Shown here: positions 24,301-32,448 of the stretch, one piece after another
How the letters are laid out: each line of letters starts with the position of its first letter
Position numbering within the stretch: the stretch's first letter is position 1
Source of the DNA: Kroppenstedtia guangzhouensis
Lineage (GTDB): Bacteria; Bacillota; Bacilli; Thermoactinomycetales; DSM-45169
Direction: 5' to 3'
Assembly: GCF_014637345.1 (NCBI RefSeq)
Contig: NZ_BMEX01000004.1
Location: 62,001 to 126,000 of the forward strand
DNA length: 64,000 nt
Made by a program: the position numbers and the translations under genes
The notes under the pieces: generated by a model
What the model was told of the DNA's origin: nothing
The model's input: only the letters and a program-made list of their open reading frames with translations
Databases searched by the model: none

Positions 24301-24729
24301 TTAACGATCGAGCAGGTGGCCGATGGCGTCCACCACTTCCATAAAAGAGGTCTGTTCGTCAAAACGACCTGCCAAATTTCCTTCCGGGTCGATCAGCACG
24401 GAGGTGGGGACCGAGGTGAGACCATAAGCGTCATACGTGGAACGTCCCTCATCCAGCAATACGGGAAACCGGTACCCGTGTTTTCGGATGAAGGGTTTCA
24501 CCTGCCGGGGATCCGCCTCCCGGCCCGTCACATTGATTGTGAAAAACGCAAAGCGGGAAGAGTCCAGCGAGCGGGCGAAGATTTCCTTCCGGGGCAGATC
24601 CGCCTGACAGGAGGGACACCATGTCACCCAGAAAGAGAGAAGAACCACTTTTCCCCTGAAATCCTGCAGGCAGACCCTTTTGCCGTCCAAGGCGGGCAGG
24701 CAGAAGTGGGGAGCTTTTTCCACCGGCAT
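24301..24729 (-). CDS. TlpA-like thioredoxin-fold protein
   Basis: A 142-residue redoxin of the TlpA/ResA/AhpC-TSA group. The redox motif is FWVTWCPSCQADLP (WCPSC near residue 37), with the cis-Pro in LTSVPTSVLID. There is no signal peptide or anchor, unlike ResA, so it probably acts in the cytoplasm or the start has moved. The ATG 24729 follows AAAGGAGG. It lies between an EamA transporter (22-bp gap) and uppP, an unrelated set of functions. Confidence 0.88.
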   Translation of the reverse strand: MPVEKAPHFCLPALDGKRVCLQDFRGKVVLLSFWVTWCPSCQADLPRKEIFARSLDSSRFAFFTINVTGREADPRQVKPFIRKHGYRFPVLLDEGRSTYDAYGLTSVPTSVLIDPEGNLAGRFDEQTSFMEVVDAIGHLLDR

Positions 24730-24751
24730 GGACCGAACCTCCTTTCAAACT

Positions 24752-25612
24752 TCACACCCGGGTGAGGGCCAATCCGACAAAGAGCAGGAGCAGAGAGATT
24801 TTCTGCAAGAAAGAGAGTCGTTCCCCAAAACAGCGGATCGACAGCAAAGCAACCACCAGGCTGTTGGTGGCAAAGAGAGGAGCCACAATACTGGCCAGCC
24901 CCTCGATCAGAGCCAAAGTGTACAGTTGCATTCCGATGAAGGAAAAGATTCCGGCGATGCCCCCCCACAAAAGACCGGTCCGAATCCCGATCCGCTTTCG
25001 TATTTCCTGCTTGGAAGGGGACCTTCTGAGAATTTCTATACTCATCCACAGCCAGCTGAACAGATAACCGTAAAACAGAACAGTCTCCCCGGCCATATCC
25101 ATTTCGTCGGTCACTTTCAGGCCACCGTTTCGAAACGTGAAAAACAGCGTGGCGGCAATTACGAGGGCGTACCAGGACCGATTCCGGATGGATAACTCTT
25201 CATCGGGATCGATGGGGATCAGGAAGACCGCTCCCACCAGCAGTATCACCCCCATCCATTCAGTAAGAGAGAGAGCTTCTCCGTACCATGTGACTGAGAA
25301 GGCGATAATCAACAAAATATTGGTGTTGACGAGAGGTGAGGTCAGGCTGGCCGGTCCTTTGGCCAAGGCCAACATGAACAGCCAGTTTCCCGCTGCTGAA
25401 CCCAGACCCACAATCAGACCTCCGAGCAGGATTGGCAGGTCTAAACGGAATTGACCGGTGACGGCCATCCAGATGGCAAATCCGAGGGTGCCGGTCAGAT
25501 AAAGACTCCACAAGGTATGGGTGACCGAACCTTGGCGGGCGGAGCTGACCTTCATCAAGAAGCCGGACATGCCGAAGGTGACAGAGCTTAACAGAGCCCA
25601 GAAAAACCACAT
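24752..25612 (-). CDS. EamA/DMT family transporter
   Basis: A 286-residue permease with ten predicted helices in two EamA repeats. The first starts FWALLSSVTFGMSGFLMKV and ends WMGVILLVGAVFLIPI; the second includes LLWGGIAGIFSFIGMQLYTLALIEG and ends FLQKISLLLLFVGLALTRV. Drug/metabolite transporters export amino acids, nucleotides or similar solutes; the substrate is unknown. It is the first gene of a three-gene minus-strand group. The start at 25612 is preceded by AGAAAGGATC. Confidence 0.9.
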   Translation of the reverse strand: MWFFWALLSSVTFGMSGFLMKVSSARQGSVTHTLWSLYLTGTLGFAIWMAVTGQFRLDLPILLGGLIVGLGSAAGNWLFMLALAKGPASLTSPLVNTNILLIIAFSVTWYGEALSLTEWMGVILLVGAVFLIPIDPDEELSIRNRSWYALVIAATLFFTFRNGGLKVTDEMDMAGETVLFYGYLFSWLWMSIEILRRSPSKQEIRKRIGIRTGLLWGGIAGIFSFIGMQLYTLALIEGLASIVAPLFATNSLVVALLSIRCFGERLSFLQKISLLLLFVGLALTRV

Positions 25613-25912
25613 GGCTTCTGCGATCCTTTCTCTTGAACTGTTTTTTCTTCGATAACCACCCTATCACAGGCTCCGCTCCTAAGTCCACGGGCGTGTCCCC
25701 TCCTTTCTATCTATACATAGTCTGACCGGGACAAAAGATGCCACTTGCATAAGCATGCGCTTTCCACCGCATTCTAATGAAAGGTGTCAGGGCTTTTCAA
25801 TCAACTGGAAAATGGGCAGCGGAAGCGAGGGATTTGTTCCCCATGGGGTAACGACACGGTGGAACATCATGGACCCATTTGGGAAGATGAATATCTGATT
25901 GGAGGGATGGAG
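25613..25912. other. Divergent intergenic region
   Basis: These 300 bases lie between divergently transcribed genes. No feature beyond general AT-rich promoter-like DNA was recognised. GGAGGG at 25901-25906 is the ribosome site of the next gene. Confidence 0.35.
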
Positions 25913-26098
25913 ATGGAAAAGGAGGACCGGGATCGGGGGCGCCCCCATTTGGATCCGCTGGAGCAAGCGACGGAAGCGCTTCCGAAACGGGATCGATATT
26001 CGAGGGAAGAAGCAAAAGAGACTGAACGCTTGGATCACGAGGAAGAGGTGCAGGCTCCAAAGCGGCTCTCCTACAGTGAACAATTGAAACGACTCTGA
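25913..26098 (+). CDS. Small charged hypothetical protein
   Basis: A 61-residue, very hydrophilic protein rich in Glu, Arg, Lys and Asp (EKEDRDRGR; YSREEAKETERLDHEEE), probably disordered. No family was recognised. ATG 25913 is chosen because GGAGGG lies 6 bp upstream; ATG 25907 overlaps the site. It is followed by a clear terminator at 26181-26207. The charge pattern resembles small spore or stress proteins, but this is only an impression. Confidence 0.6.
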   Translation: MEKEDRDRGRPHLDPLEQATEALPKRDRYSREEAKETERLDHEEEVQAPKRLSYSEQLKRL

Positions 26099-26180
26099 TT
26101 GTGGAGGCAAATCGTCTTCCGGTTGTCACAAGGAAGAGGACTGGTCCTCCGGCAATTTTGTTACAATGGAGATGAAAACA

Positions 26181-26207
26181 ACGGTCCGTCCCAGCGGACC
26201 GTCTTTT
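26181..26207 (+). terminator. Terminator after the small charged-protein gene
   Basis: ACGGTCCG and CGGACCGT (8-bp perfect stem) with a TCCCAG loop, followed by CTTTT. It lies 17 bp before the next ATG, so it could also act as an attenuator of the TPR gene. Confidence 0.7.
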
Positions 26208-26223
26208 GGCTGGAGGGAGTTGC

Positions 26224-26916
26224 ATGTCACATCTGGACAATCTGAAAGAGGCGGCCAGGGAACAGATCGCCCATCTGTTGCCGAGTAACATTTTTGATGA
26301 GTTCGACCAGCTGAACTCGCGGATGCTGATCGCCGTCACCTGCTTACAGCGGGGACTGAAGGATCTCGCATATCCGTTGTTCGAATCCATCGCCGAGCAT
26401 GGTCCCAATGATAATGAGAACCACCATTTCGCCTATGTGCGCAGCTTGGTGGAGATGGCGGAGATGGATGCGGAAAATGAAAATTTTGCGGAGGCAGAAA
26501 AGAAAATGGACACGGCCCTGCAGGAGTTTCCCGAGTCGATGGGGTATATGATGAGCCGGGTTCATCTGGAAGTCTATCTCAACTATTACCGCTTCCGCCT
26601 GGGTGAAAAGGAAGCAGCTTATGCCGGTTTGGAAGAGATTATCCGGCGGGAGGAGAAGCGGTTCCGGGAATTGGGCCCCGAAGACGGACGGAACTTGGTG
26701 GGACCGGGCCTCTCCTATGCCATACACCAGTTGGCCCTGTTCCACGGAGAGGAAGGAAATTGGAAACAGGCTGTGGAGACCTTCCGCCGGCTGCGGGAAA
26801 CCGTTTCCGAGGTGGATGAGAAAAGCTGGGAGCAAGCTGAAAGCTTGGCCAAAGAAGGTCGGTATGCGGAGTCTTTTCAGCAGATGGAGGAATCAGTCAG
26901 CTATCAGGCGGGGTAG
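26224..26916 (+). CDS. Tetratricopeptide-like repeat protein
   Basis: A 230-residue, all-helical acidic cytoplasmic protein. At least three TPR-like units can be seen (MLIAVTCLQRGLKDLAYPLFESIAEHGP; NFAEAEKKMDTALQEFP; YAIHQLALFHGEEGNWKQAVETFRRL). TPR proteins are interaction scaffolds. No enzyme motif is present. GGAGGGAG 4-11 bp upstream supports ATG 26224. It lies 70 bp before a quinone oxidoreductase on the same strand, so they may be cotranscribed. Confidence 0.75.
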   Translation: MSHLDNLKEAAREQIAHLLPSNIFDEFDQLNSRMLIAVTCLQRGLKDLAYPLFESIAEHGPNDNENHHFAYVRSLVEMAEMDAENENFAEAEKKMDTALQEFPESMGYMMSRVHLEVYLNYYRFRLGEKEAAYAGLEEIIRREEKRFRELGPEDGRNLVGPGLSYAIHQLALFHGEEGNWKQAVETFRRLRETVSEVDEKSWEQAESLAKEGRYAESFQQMEESVSYQAG

Positions 26917-26986
26917 GAACGGTCACACCGTGCCGACCCTCCGCAATGGGACTTATCAGATGATTTGTTCAAAGGAGGCTTCCGTT

Positions 26987-27970
26987 ATGCGGGCAGTTAT
27001 CGTGAAGCAGCCCGGCGGACCGGAACAGCTGGAATTGGGAGAAGCACCTCTCCCCCGGCCTGCCGAAGACGAGCTGTTGGTACGGGTGCAAGCTACCGCC
27101 CTCAACCGGGCCGACATTCTGCAACGGCAGGGAAAATACCCCCCACCGCCAGGGGCCAGCCCGATCCTGGGACTGGAGATGGCCGGAGTGGTGGAAGAAG
27201 TGGGAGAGAAGTGTCAGGGTTGGCAGGTGGGGGATCGGGTGTTTGGACTCCTGCCGGGGGGCGGGTACGCGGAATACGCAGTGATCCCCGGGGAGATGGC
27301 CCTCCCCGTTCCGAAAAGACTGAATATGATGGAAGCGGCGGCGATCGCCGAAGTGTTCCTGACTGCTTATCAAGCCTTGTTCTGGTTGGGTGATTTGCAA
27401 AAAAGGGATCGGGTATTGATTCACGCCGGAGCCAGCGGAGTGGGAACGGCGGCGATTCAGTTGGCCAAGGCCTTTGGGACCACTGTCTTCACCACCGCCG
27501 GTTCCCGAGAAAAACTAAAAGCTTGCCTTTCCCTTGGCGCGGATCTGGCACTCAACTACAAAGAGGGGCCCTTCGCCCCGGCAGTCCAAGAGGCGGCGGG
27601 AGTGGAAGGGGTACAGGTGATCCTGGATTTTGTAGGGGCACCCTACTGGGAACAAAACCTCGACTGTCTGGGGATGGACGGCAAACTGATCCTGATCAGT
27701 ACCCTGGGAGGCACCCATCCGGAAAAATTTAGTCTGGGCCCCTTCCTGACTAAGCGTCTGCAATTGATCGGAACCACTCTTCGCTCCCGCAGTCCAGACT
27801 ACAAAAAGCGTCTTACCCGGGATTTCGCCGATATGGCGCTTCCCCTCTTGGATCATGGGCGGATCCAACCGATCATCGACCGCATCTTCCCTTGGAACGA
27901 AGTAGGTGAAGCCCACCGCTATATGGAGGAAAACCGGAATATCGGGAAGATCGTGTTGCAAGTGGAGTGA
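26987..27970 (+). CDS. NAD(P)H:quinone oxidoreductase (zeta-crystallin/PIG3-like)
   Basis: A 327-residue zinc-free medium-chain dehydrogenase of the quinone oxidoreductase class. The N-terminal GroES-like domain contains ILGLEMAGVVEEVG. The Rossmann domain has AGASGVGTAAIQLAKAFG with the AxxGxGxxA NADPH motif, then the FTTAGSREKL turn. No structural or catalytic zinc Cys set is present. It reduces quinones or enones with NADPH. AAAGGAGG lies 8 bp before ATG 26987; a much longer open frame upstream is an artefact over the TPR gene. Confidence 0.93.
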   Translation: MRAVIVKQPGGPEQLELGEAPLPRPAEDELLVRVQATALNRADILQRQGKYPPPPGASPILGLEMAGVVEEVGEKCQGWQVGDRVFGLLPGGGYAEYAVIPGEMALPVPKRLNMMEAAAIAEVFLTAYQALFWLGDLQKRDRVLIHAGASGVGTAAIQLAKAFGTTVFTTAGSREKLKACLSLGADLALNYKEGPFAPAVQEAAGVEGVQVILDFVGAPYWEQNLDCLGMDGKLILISTLGGTHPEKFSLGPFLTKRLQLIGTTLRSRSPDYKKRLTRDFADMALPLLDHGRIQPIIDRIFPWNEVGEAHRYMEENRNIGKIVLQVE

Positions 27971-28103
27971 TCCATGGGCCGTGTCCCCCCACCCGCTGCC
28001 GGGAGAGAAAGTTTATGCTTTTGTCCTGATTTAAGCGTACAACCTTTCATCCGGGAAGCCGAATAGGATATGACGAACTCACTCAGAAAGGGGGAGACGG
28101 TCC

Positions 28104-28211
28104 ATGAGCTACGGAGGATATGGCTATGGATTCGGGCTGGGTCGTCTGCTGTTATTCCTGTTGGTGATTGCCACGATCTTTGCCTTGATCGGATTCTACA
28201 GCGGCTACTGA
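28104..28211 (+). CDS. YjcZ-family sporulation-type mini-protein
   Basis: A 35-residue protein. A Gly/Tyr-rich start (MSYGGYGYGFGLG) precedes one hydrophobic helix (LLLFLLVIATIFALIGFY) and the end SGY. This is the pattern of YjcZ/SscA-type small proteins of spore-formers, some of which are needed for spore coat assembly. GGGGGAGA about 9 bp upstream supports the start. It is followed 21 bp later by a terminator, so it is a stand-alone unit. The length is typical of the family (about 25-50 residues). Confidence 0.85.
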   Translation: MSYGGYGYGFGLGRLLLFLLVIATIFALIGFYSGY

Positions 28212-28232
28212 TCCCGATCGAACTTTGAAAAA

Positions 28233-28256
28233 AGTCCCGGCAACGGGGCTTTTTTT
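28233..28256 (+). terminator. Terminator of the YjcZ-like gene
   Basis: AGTCCCG and CGGGGCT (7 bp with one G-T pair), a 4-base loop, then seven Ts. Confidence 0.85.
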
Positions 28257-28339
28257 CATTTTTTGTCGAGATGCGCGCATGAAGGGGGTGGCGACGGCAC
28301 ATTATACAGGTGATACGATTGCGGAGGAGGCCTGTACAG

Positions 28340-28720
28340 ATGGAAGGTTCATACGTGGAACAAGCATTGCAGGAGTATAAGGAAGGTGTGGGCGCTTTTA
28401 AAAAGGATTTGCCCGAAATTGCCCACCAATACATGAAATTTACTGAAGCTTGTTTTGAAGAAGGGGAGTTGTCCGTCAAGAACAAACACCTGATTGCTGT
28501 CGCACTCGGTGTGATGAGTAATGATGAGTATTGCATCATTTACCACGCCAAGGGGGCGATCGATCAAGGAGCCAGTGACCGGGAGATCATGGAGGCTGCC
28601 GCGGTTGCTGGTGCCTTTGGCGGCGGTTTGGCCATATCCCAAACCGTCACCTTGCTTCGGGATGTATTGGATGAATTTCGTGGAGGCGCATCCCCGGCAG
28701 GACAAAGAATCAACCACTGA
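28340..28720 (+). CDS. Carboxymuconolactone decarboxylase/AhpD-like protein
   Basis: A 126-residue all-helical protein of the CMD/AhpD family. The core is LIAVALGVMSNDEYCIIYHAKGAIDQGAS. Members with a CxxC motif reduce peroxiredoxins. Here the first Cys position is Asp (DEYC), leaving one Cys and the conserved His, so a peroxidase-like thiol cycle is doubtful. GGAGGAGG lies 9 bp before ATG 28340. It has no obvious operon partner. Confidence 0.85.
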   Translation: MEGSYVEQALQEYKEGVGAFKKDLPEIAHQYMKFTEACFEEGELSVKNKHLIAVALGVMSNDEYCIIYHAKGAIDQGASDREIMEAAAVAGAFGGGLAISQTVTLLRDVLDEFRGGASPAGQRINH

Positions 28721-28819
28721 CCCCTGTGTTTGGAGTTGAAAGATGGAGCTTCTTACCTCTAATTCTAAAGATAAAAGATCTCCTCTCTTCCATGCCGGGG
28801 CGGAAGCGGCTGAAGTCGA

Positions 28820-28849
28820 GGGGGGCGGCCTCAGCCGAATTGGCCCCCC
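28820..28849. other. GC-rich hairpin downstream of the AhpD-like gene
   Basis: GGGGGG (28820-28825) and CCCCCC (28844-28849) can pair around an 18-base loop that itself contains CGGCC/GGCC. There is no T-tract. It may be a weak terminator or a structured leader of the small ORF that follows. Inference only. Confidence 0.3.
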
Positions 28850-28866
28850 TATAAAGCCGTGTTAAG

Positions 28867-29067
28867 ATGAAGTTGCAATCACGAAGGGAGAGGGTTTTTA
28901 TTTTAAGGCCAAAAGTTTCCACAACCATCGAACATGCCATGTTTAACTCCCACCATATGAGTTTTCCGGAATATATCCACAATCTGGATAAAAAGATGGA
29001 AGTGGAAAAAAGGCGGGAACAGGAATATCGAAAGGCGAAACAATGGTTGGTGGAGACCAGGGTTTAA
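28867..29067 (+). CDS. Possible small hypothetical protein
   Basis: A 66-codon open frame whose C-terminal half is a charged helix (DKKMEVEKRREQEYRKAKQWLVE). No family was recognised. ATG 28867 lacks a good ribosome site. AAGGGAGAGG (28884-28893) lies inside the frame, near no ATG, so translation is unproven; an internal ATG at 28939 would leave 42 residues. The composition looks protein-like rather than random, so it is listed with low confidence. Confidence 0.4.
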   Translation: MKLQSRRERVFILRPKVSTTIEHAMFNSHHMSFPEYIHNLDKKMEVEKRREQEYRKAKQWLVETRV

Positions 29068-29223
29068 AAAATCAGGACCATAGTAAACTGGATTGCAACC
29101 GGTGGCGGATGGCTACCGGTTTGTCATTTTACAAAATCGTGATTTGAAGAAGATGATATAATGCCAGAAGGCGGATCAATCAACCATCCGTTGGATGGGA
29201 GGAAAAAGGAGAAGGGTGAATCG

Positions 29224-31017
29224 ATGTCAAAAAAATATAGTATGACCTGGGATTTGGATACGTTTTTTCCCGGGGGAAGTGATTCTCCGGAGTTTAAGCG
29301 TTTTCTGGATGAGTTGGAAGGGGATGTGGACGGATTTAGCCGTCAAATTCGTCAACTGGAAAAAGCTCCTGCGAAACATGCTCATTCCCTGCAGGAGATT
29401 GTGGCCATTCTGCAGGATCTGACCGCCCGCTTGGAAGAATCGGGCTCTTTTATCGAGTGTCTGGCCTCTCAAAACATGAAAGATGAACAGGCCAAGATTC
29501 ATCGTGCCCGTCTTTCCCAAACGGGGGCCGCTTTCCATTCAGCTATGACCCGATTGGACCGTCTCTTTCTGGAGATGTCCGACGAAGAATGGGCTTCTTT
29601 CCTGAAGAATCCAGAAATCGATCCGATCGCTTTCTCTCTGGATGAGCGGCGTCGGCGGGCGGCGGAAAAACTTCCTCCGGAAATGGAAAGCCTGGCAGGG
29701 GATCTCTCCGTCGATGGGTATGATGCTTGGGGCGAACTTTACAACACCGTCGTCGGCCGGATGACCATTCCCATCGAAGAAGACGGAAAGACTCGGGAAT
29801 TCTCCGTCGGTCAGGCATCCAACAAACTGACCAGCAGCAACCGGGAGCTGCGCCAACAAGTGTTCCATCGAATGGAGGATGCATGGAAGGAACAAGAGGA
29901 TCTGTTGGCCGCCAGCCTGAATCACCTCGGCGGTTTCCGACTCAACCTCTACCGTCAGCGGGGATGGGATTCTGTCCTCAAAGAACCTCTGGATCTCAAT
30001 CGGATGTCGGAAGCGACACTGAACACGATGTGGGAAGTGATCAGTCAAAACAAGCAAGAGATCCTTCGCTACTTTGAACGGAAGGCTTCTCTTCTCGGGT
30101 TACATAAATTGAGCTGGTACGATATTTACGCTCCGATCAGCCGGGAGGAGTCCCATGTCCCTTATGACGAAGCGGCGGAATTTATCTTGGAACAGTTTCA
30201 ACATTTCGATCCGGAGATGGCCGCTTTCGCCAAGCGGGCGTTTGATGACCGCTGGATCGAAGCGGAGGATCGCCCGGGAAAAAGGCCCGGTGGTTTTTGC
30301 ACCAATTTTGGTGTGAGCAATCAGACCCGGATCTTCATGACCTACTCCGGTACTGCCGGAAACATCAGCACCTTGGCCCACGAACTGGGGCATGCCTATC
30401 ATCAGCATGTGATGACCGATTTGCCGGTGATGGCCCAGCAATATGCGATGAATGTCGCGGAGACCGCCTCCACCTTCGCTGAATCGATTGTCTCTGATGC
30501 TTCCATCCGCCACGCCCCCACCGAGGAACGCCGAATCGCCCTCCTGGAGGATAAGATCCAGCGAGCCGTCGCCTTCTTTATGGATATCCATGCCCGATTC
30601 CTGTTTGAGATCCGTTTTTACGAGGAACGGAAAAAAGGACTGGTCTCTCCGGACCGGCTGAAGGAACTGATTCTGGAGGCGGAAAAGGAAGCCTTCTGTG
30701 ACGGGCTGGAGGAATATCATCCCTATTTTTGGGCTTCCAAGCTCCATTTTTACATCACGGGAGTGCCCTTCTACAACTTCCCTTACACCTTCGGCTATCT
30801 CTTCAGCACGGGCCTGTATGGTCGTGCTCTGAAAGAAGGATCCGCCTTTGCCGGGAAATATGTCGATCTTTTGCGGGATACCGGACGGATGACCGTGGAA
30901 GATCTGGCGCAAAAACATCTGGGTGTGGATCTCACCCGGCCGGATTTCTGGCAGGAAGCCGTCAATCTGGTGAAAGCGGATATCGATCAATTCCTGAAAC
31001 TGACGGAAACAGCTTGA
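29224..31017 (+). CDS. M3 family oligoendopeptidase (PepF-like)
   Basis: A 597-residue cytoplasmic zinc metallopeptidase of family M3B. The catalytic HELGH at residues 386-390 (LAHELGHAYHQH) and the downstream AETASTFAES segment, whose Glu is the third zinc ligand, are both intact. The helical N-terminal half closes over the channel that limits substrates to oligopeptides. It probably degrades imported or turnover peptides. ATG 29224 is chosen for the AAGGG site 7 bp upstream; 21 extra codons in the open frame have no support. A terminator follows. Confidence 0.95.
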   Translation: MSKKYSMTWDLDTFFPGGSDSPEFKRFLDELEGDVDGFSRQIRQLEKAPAKHAHSLQEIVAILQDLTARLEESGSFIECLASQNMKDEQAKIHRARLSQTGAAFHSAMTRLDRLFLEMSDEEWASFLKNPEIDPIAFSLDERRRRAAEKLPPEMESLAGDLSVDGYDAWGELYNTVVGRMTIPIEEDGKTREFSVGQASNKLTSSNRELRQQVFHRMEDAWKEQEDLLAASLNHLGGFRLNLYRQRGWDSVLKEPLDLNRMSEATLNTMWEVISQNKQEILRYFERKASLLGLHKLSWYDIYAPISREESHVPYDEAAEFILEQFQHFDPEMAAFAKRAFDDRWIEAEDRPGKRPGGFCTNFGVSNQTRIFMTYSGTAGNISTLAHELGHAYHQHVMTDLPVMAQQYAMNVAETASTFAESIVSDASIRHAPTEERRIALLEDKIQRAVAFFMDIHARFLFEIRFYEERKKGLVSPDRLKELILEAEKEAFCDGLEEYHPYFWASKLHFYITGVPFYNFPYTFGYLFSTGLYGRALKEGSAFAGKYVDLLRDTGRMTVEDLAQKHLGVDLTRPDFWQEAVNLVKADIDQFLKLTETA

Positions 31018-31024
31018 TGACATC

Positions 31025-31059
31025 GGATCCGGCGCCTGAGTGCACCGGGTCCTTTTTTT
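31025..31059 (+). terminator. Terminator of the oligoendopeptidase gene
   Basis: GGATCCGG (31025-31032) pairs with CCGGGTCC (31045-31052) with one G-T pair, followed by seven Ts. Confidence 0.85.
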
Positions 31060-31230
31060 GGAGCAGGGGATCCGGGATGAATCGGAGAAAACATTTCTTA
31101 TGGATGATGACAAGAGTGATCACGATCCTTTGAGGGATCCCCGGTTCAAATTGAACTTGGGATTAACTCTGAAGAAAGCGGGTGATGATTCTGGAAAATT
31201 TCGATCAATTTTGGCCTTTTTATCTGTCAC

Positions 31231-31431
31231 ATGTGGATCGATTATCTCTTCCGTCACGTGGATACGGTTCGTCTGGGAATCTCCACCTGGTCCGGAAACG
31301 AGCGGATGATCCGTCTGGCGGCCCGCTGTGGCATGGTGGAGGAAGGAAGGATCCGGAAAGCCCGGATCGTCCGGGGGAGGTATTATGACTCGGTCAAGAT
31401 GGGGATCCTCCGGGAAGATGGGAAGCGATGA
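31231..31431 (+). pseudogene. C-terminal remnant of a GNAT acetyltransferase
   Basis: Sixty-six codons match the end of a RimJ/RimL-like N-acetyltransferase: VRLGISTWSGNERMIRLAARCGMVEEGRIRKARIV, then RGRYYDSVKMGIL. The acetyl-CoA-binding and N-terminal parts are missing. The preceding bases (about 31140-31230) contain short fragments in other frames (for example a start resembling MILENFDQFWPF), suggesting deletion plus frameshift. No ribosome site precedes the fragment. A terminator still follows at 31480. It is probably nonfunctional. Confidence 0.75.
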
Positions 31432-31479
31432 TGAGGGGGTTATCTCCTTATTCGGAGTGAAAATCGACGATTGCCTCAA

Positions 31480-31505
31480 AGGTCTCTCCAAGAGGCCTAT
31501 TTTTT
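31480..31505 (+). terminator. Terminator downstream of the acetyltransferase remnant
   Basis: AGGTCTC and GAGGCCT (7 bp with one G-T pair), a 5-base loop, then ATTTTTT. An outer TTGCCTC (31471-31477) / GAGGCAA (31512-31518) repeat encloses it. Confidence 0.75.
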
Positions 31506-31577
31506 GTGGTGAGGCAATGAGTGTATTGGAGGCAATTTCCATTGACGGTTTGTTGAACGAATTGTACATTAAATAAC

Positions 31578-31621
31578 GAATATGAACATAATATAACATA
31601 AAATATGTTCGTTTATGTTCG
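31578..31621 (+). promoter_or_regulatory. Putative DeoR-type operator array
   Basis: Three half-sites lie just upstream of the deoR-like gene: TGAACATA (31583-31590) in one direction, and TATGTTCG at 31604-31611 and again at 31614-31621 in the other, 10 bp apart. DeoR/GlpR proteins bind such repeated TTCG-containing half-sites on one DNA face. Autoregulation of the acid-sugar operon is inferred. Confidence 0.6.
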
Positions 31622-31647
31622 ATATTTGAAAAGGAGTTTTACTCTGT

Positions 31648-32448
31648 ATGTTATCTGCGGAACGCCGGCGTTTGATTCAACAAAAGTTGGAGCGGGAAGG
31701 TGTTGTCAAGGTCAGTGATTTGACAGAGGAATTGGGGGTCTCTGCCATGACGATCCGCCGGGACCTGGATCAGTTGGAACAGGAGATGGCAATTCGGCGC
31801 ACCCATGGCGGGGCGGTGCTCAACCCCTCCCGACTTCGGGAATCACCGTTACGGGAAAAGGAGATCCGGAACGGACAGGCAAAAAAAGCGATGGCCCGGG
31901 CGGCATTATCCTTGTTGAGCTCCGGGGAGAGCATTATTTTGGATGCGGGTTCCACCCACCTGACCTTTGCCCGGGAGTTAAAACGGATGAAAGATCTGCT
32001 CCTGGTGACCAATGATATTAAAATCGCCGTGGAATTGGGGGAGGAAGAGGGAATTCGGGTGATTTTGACCGGTGGCGAGTTGAAACCCCATGTATACAGC
32101 CTGGAAGGATATTTTGGAGAAACGATGTTAAAAGATCTGCAGGTGGATACCGCTTTTGTGGGGTGCGACGGCTTTAGCCCGGAGGGTGGAATTCAAACCA
32201 ACAGTTTACCGAAGGTGAAGATGAAACAGGCTATGCTCAGTCGGGCCGGTCGCCGGGTGCTGATGGCGGATGCCAGCAAGTTGAATCAGCCGGGTCTGGT
32301 GCGCTTTGCATCCCTGGAAGAGTTTCAGATGATTATCACCGATGACCGGATCACCGATGAGTTCCGGGAAGTGTGTGAGGAGTTGAAGATCCAGCTGATC
32401 GTCGCCGAAGGGGGAGACGAGAGGCGGACTTCAGAAAGGAGTTGCTGA
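31648..32448 (+). CDS. DeoR/GlpR family transcriptional regulator
   Basis: A 266-residue repressor. The N-terminal DeoR helix-turn-helix is VKVSDLTEELGVSAMTIRRDL, followed by the family marker IRRTHGGAV. The C-terminal sugar-phosphate sensor domain (DeoRC) contains ILDAGSTHLTFARELK and FVGCDGFSPEGGIQT, with a Lys in VLMADASKL. The effector is usually a phosphorylated sugar acid or sugar. AAAGGAG precedes ATG 31648 at 12 bp. It overlaps the downstream kinase start by one base and heads a likely operon of regulator, kinase, dehydrogenase and permease. Confidence 0.92.
   Translation: MLSAERRRLIQQKLEREGVVKVSDLTEELGVSAMTIRRDLDQLEQEMAIRRTHGGAVLNPSRLRESPLREKEIRNGQAKKAMARAALSLLSSGESIILDAGSTHLTFARELKRMKDLLLVTNDIKIAVELGEEEGIRVILTGGELKPHVYSLEGYFGETMLKDLQVDTAFVGCDGFSPEGGIQTNSLPKVKMKQAMLSRAGRRVLMADASKLNQPGLVRFASLEEFQMIITDDRITDEFREVCEELKIQLIVAEGGDERRTSERSC

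Noticed and set aside
26603-26986. Long N-terminal extension of the quinone oxidoreductase frame
   Set aside because: It overlaps the TPR gene out of frame and has no homology; the enzyme starts at ATG 26987 behind AAAGGAGG.
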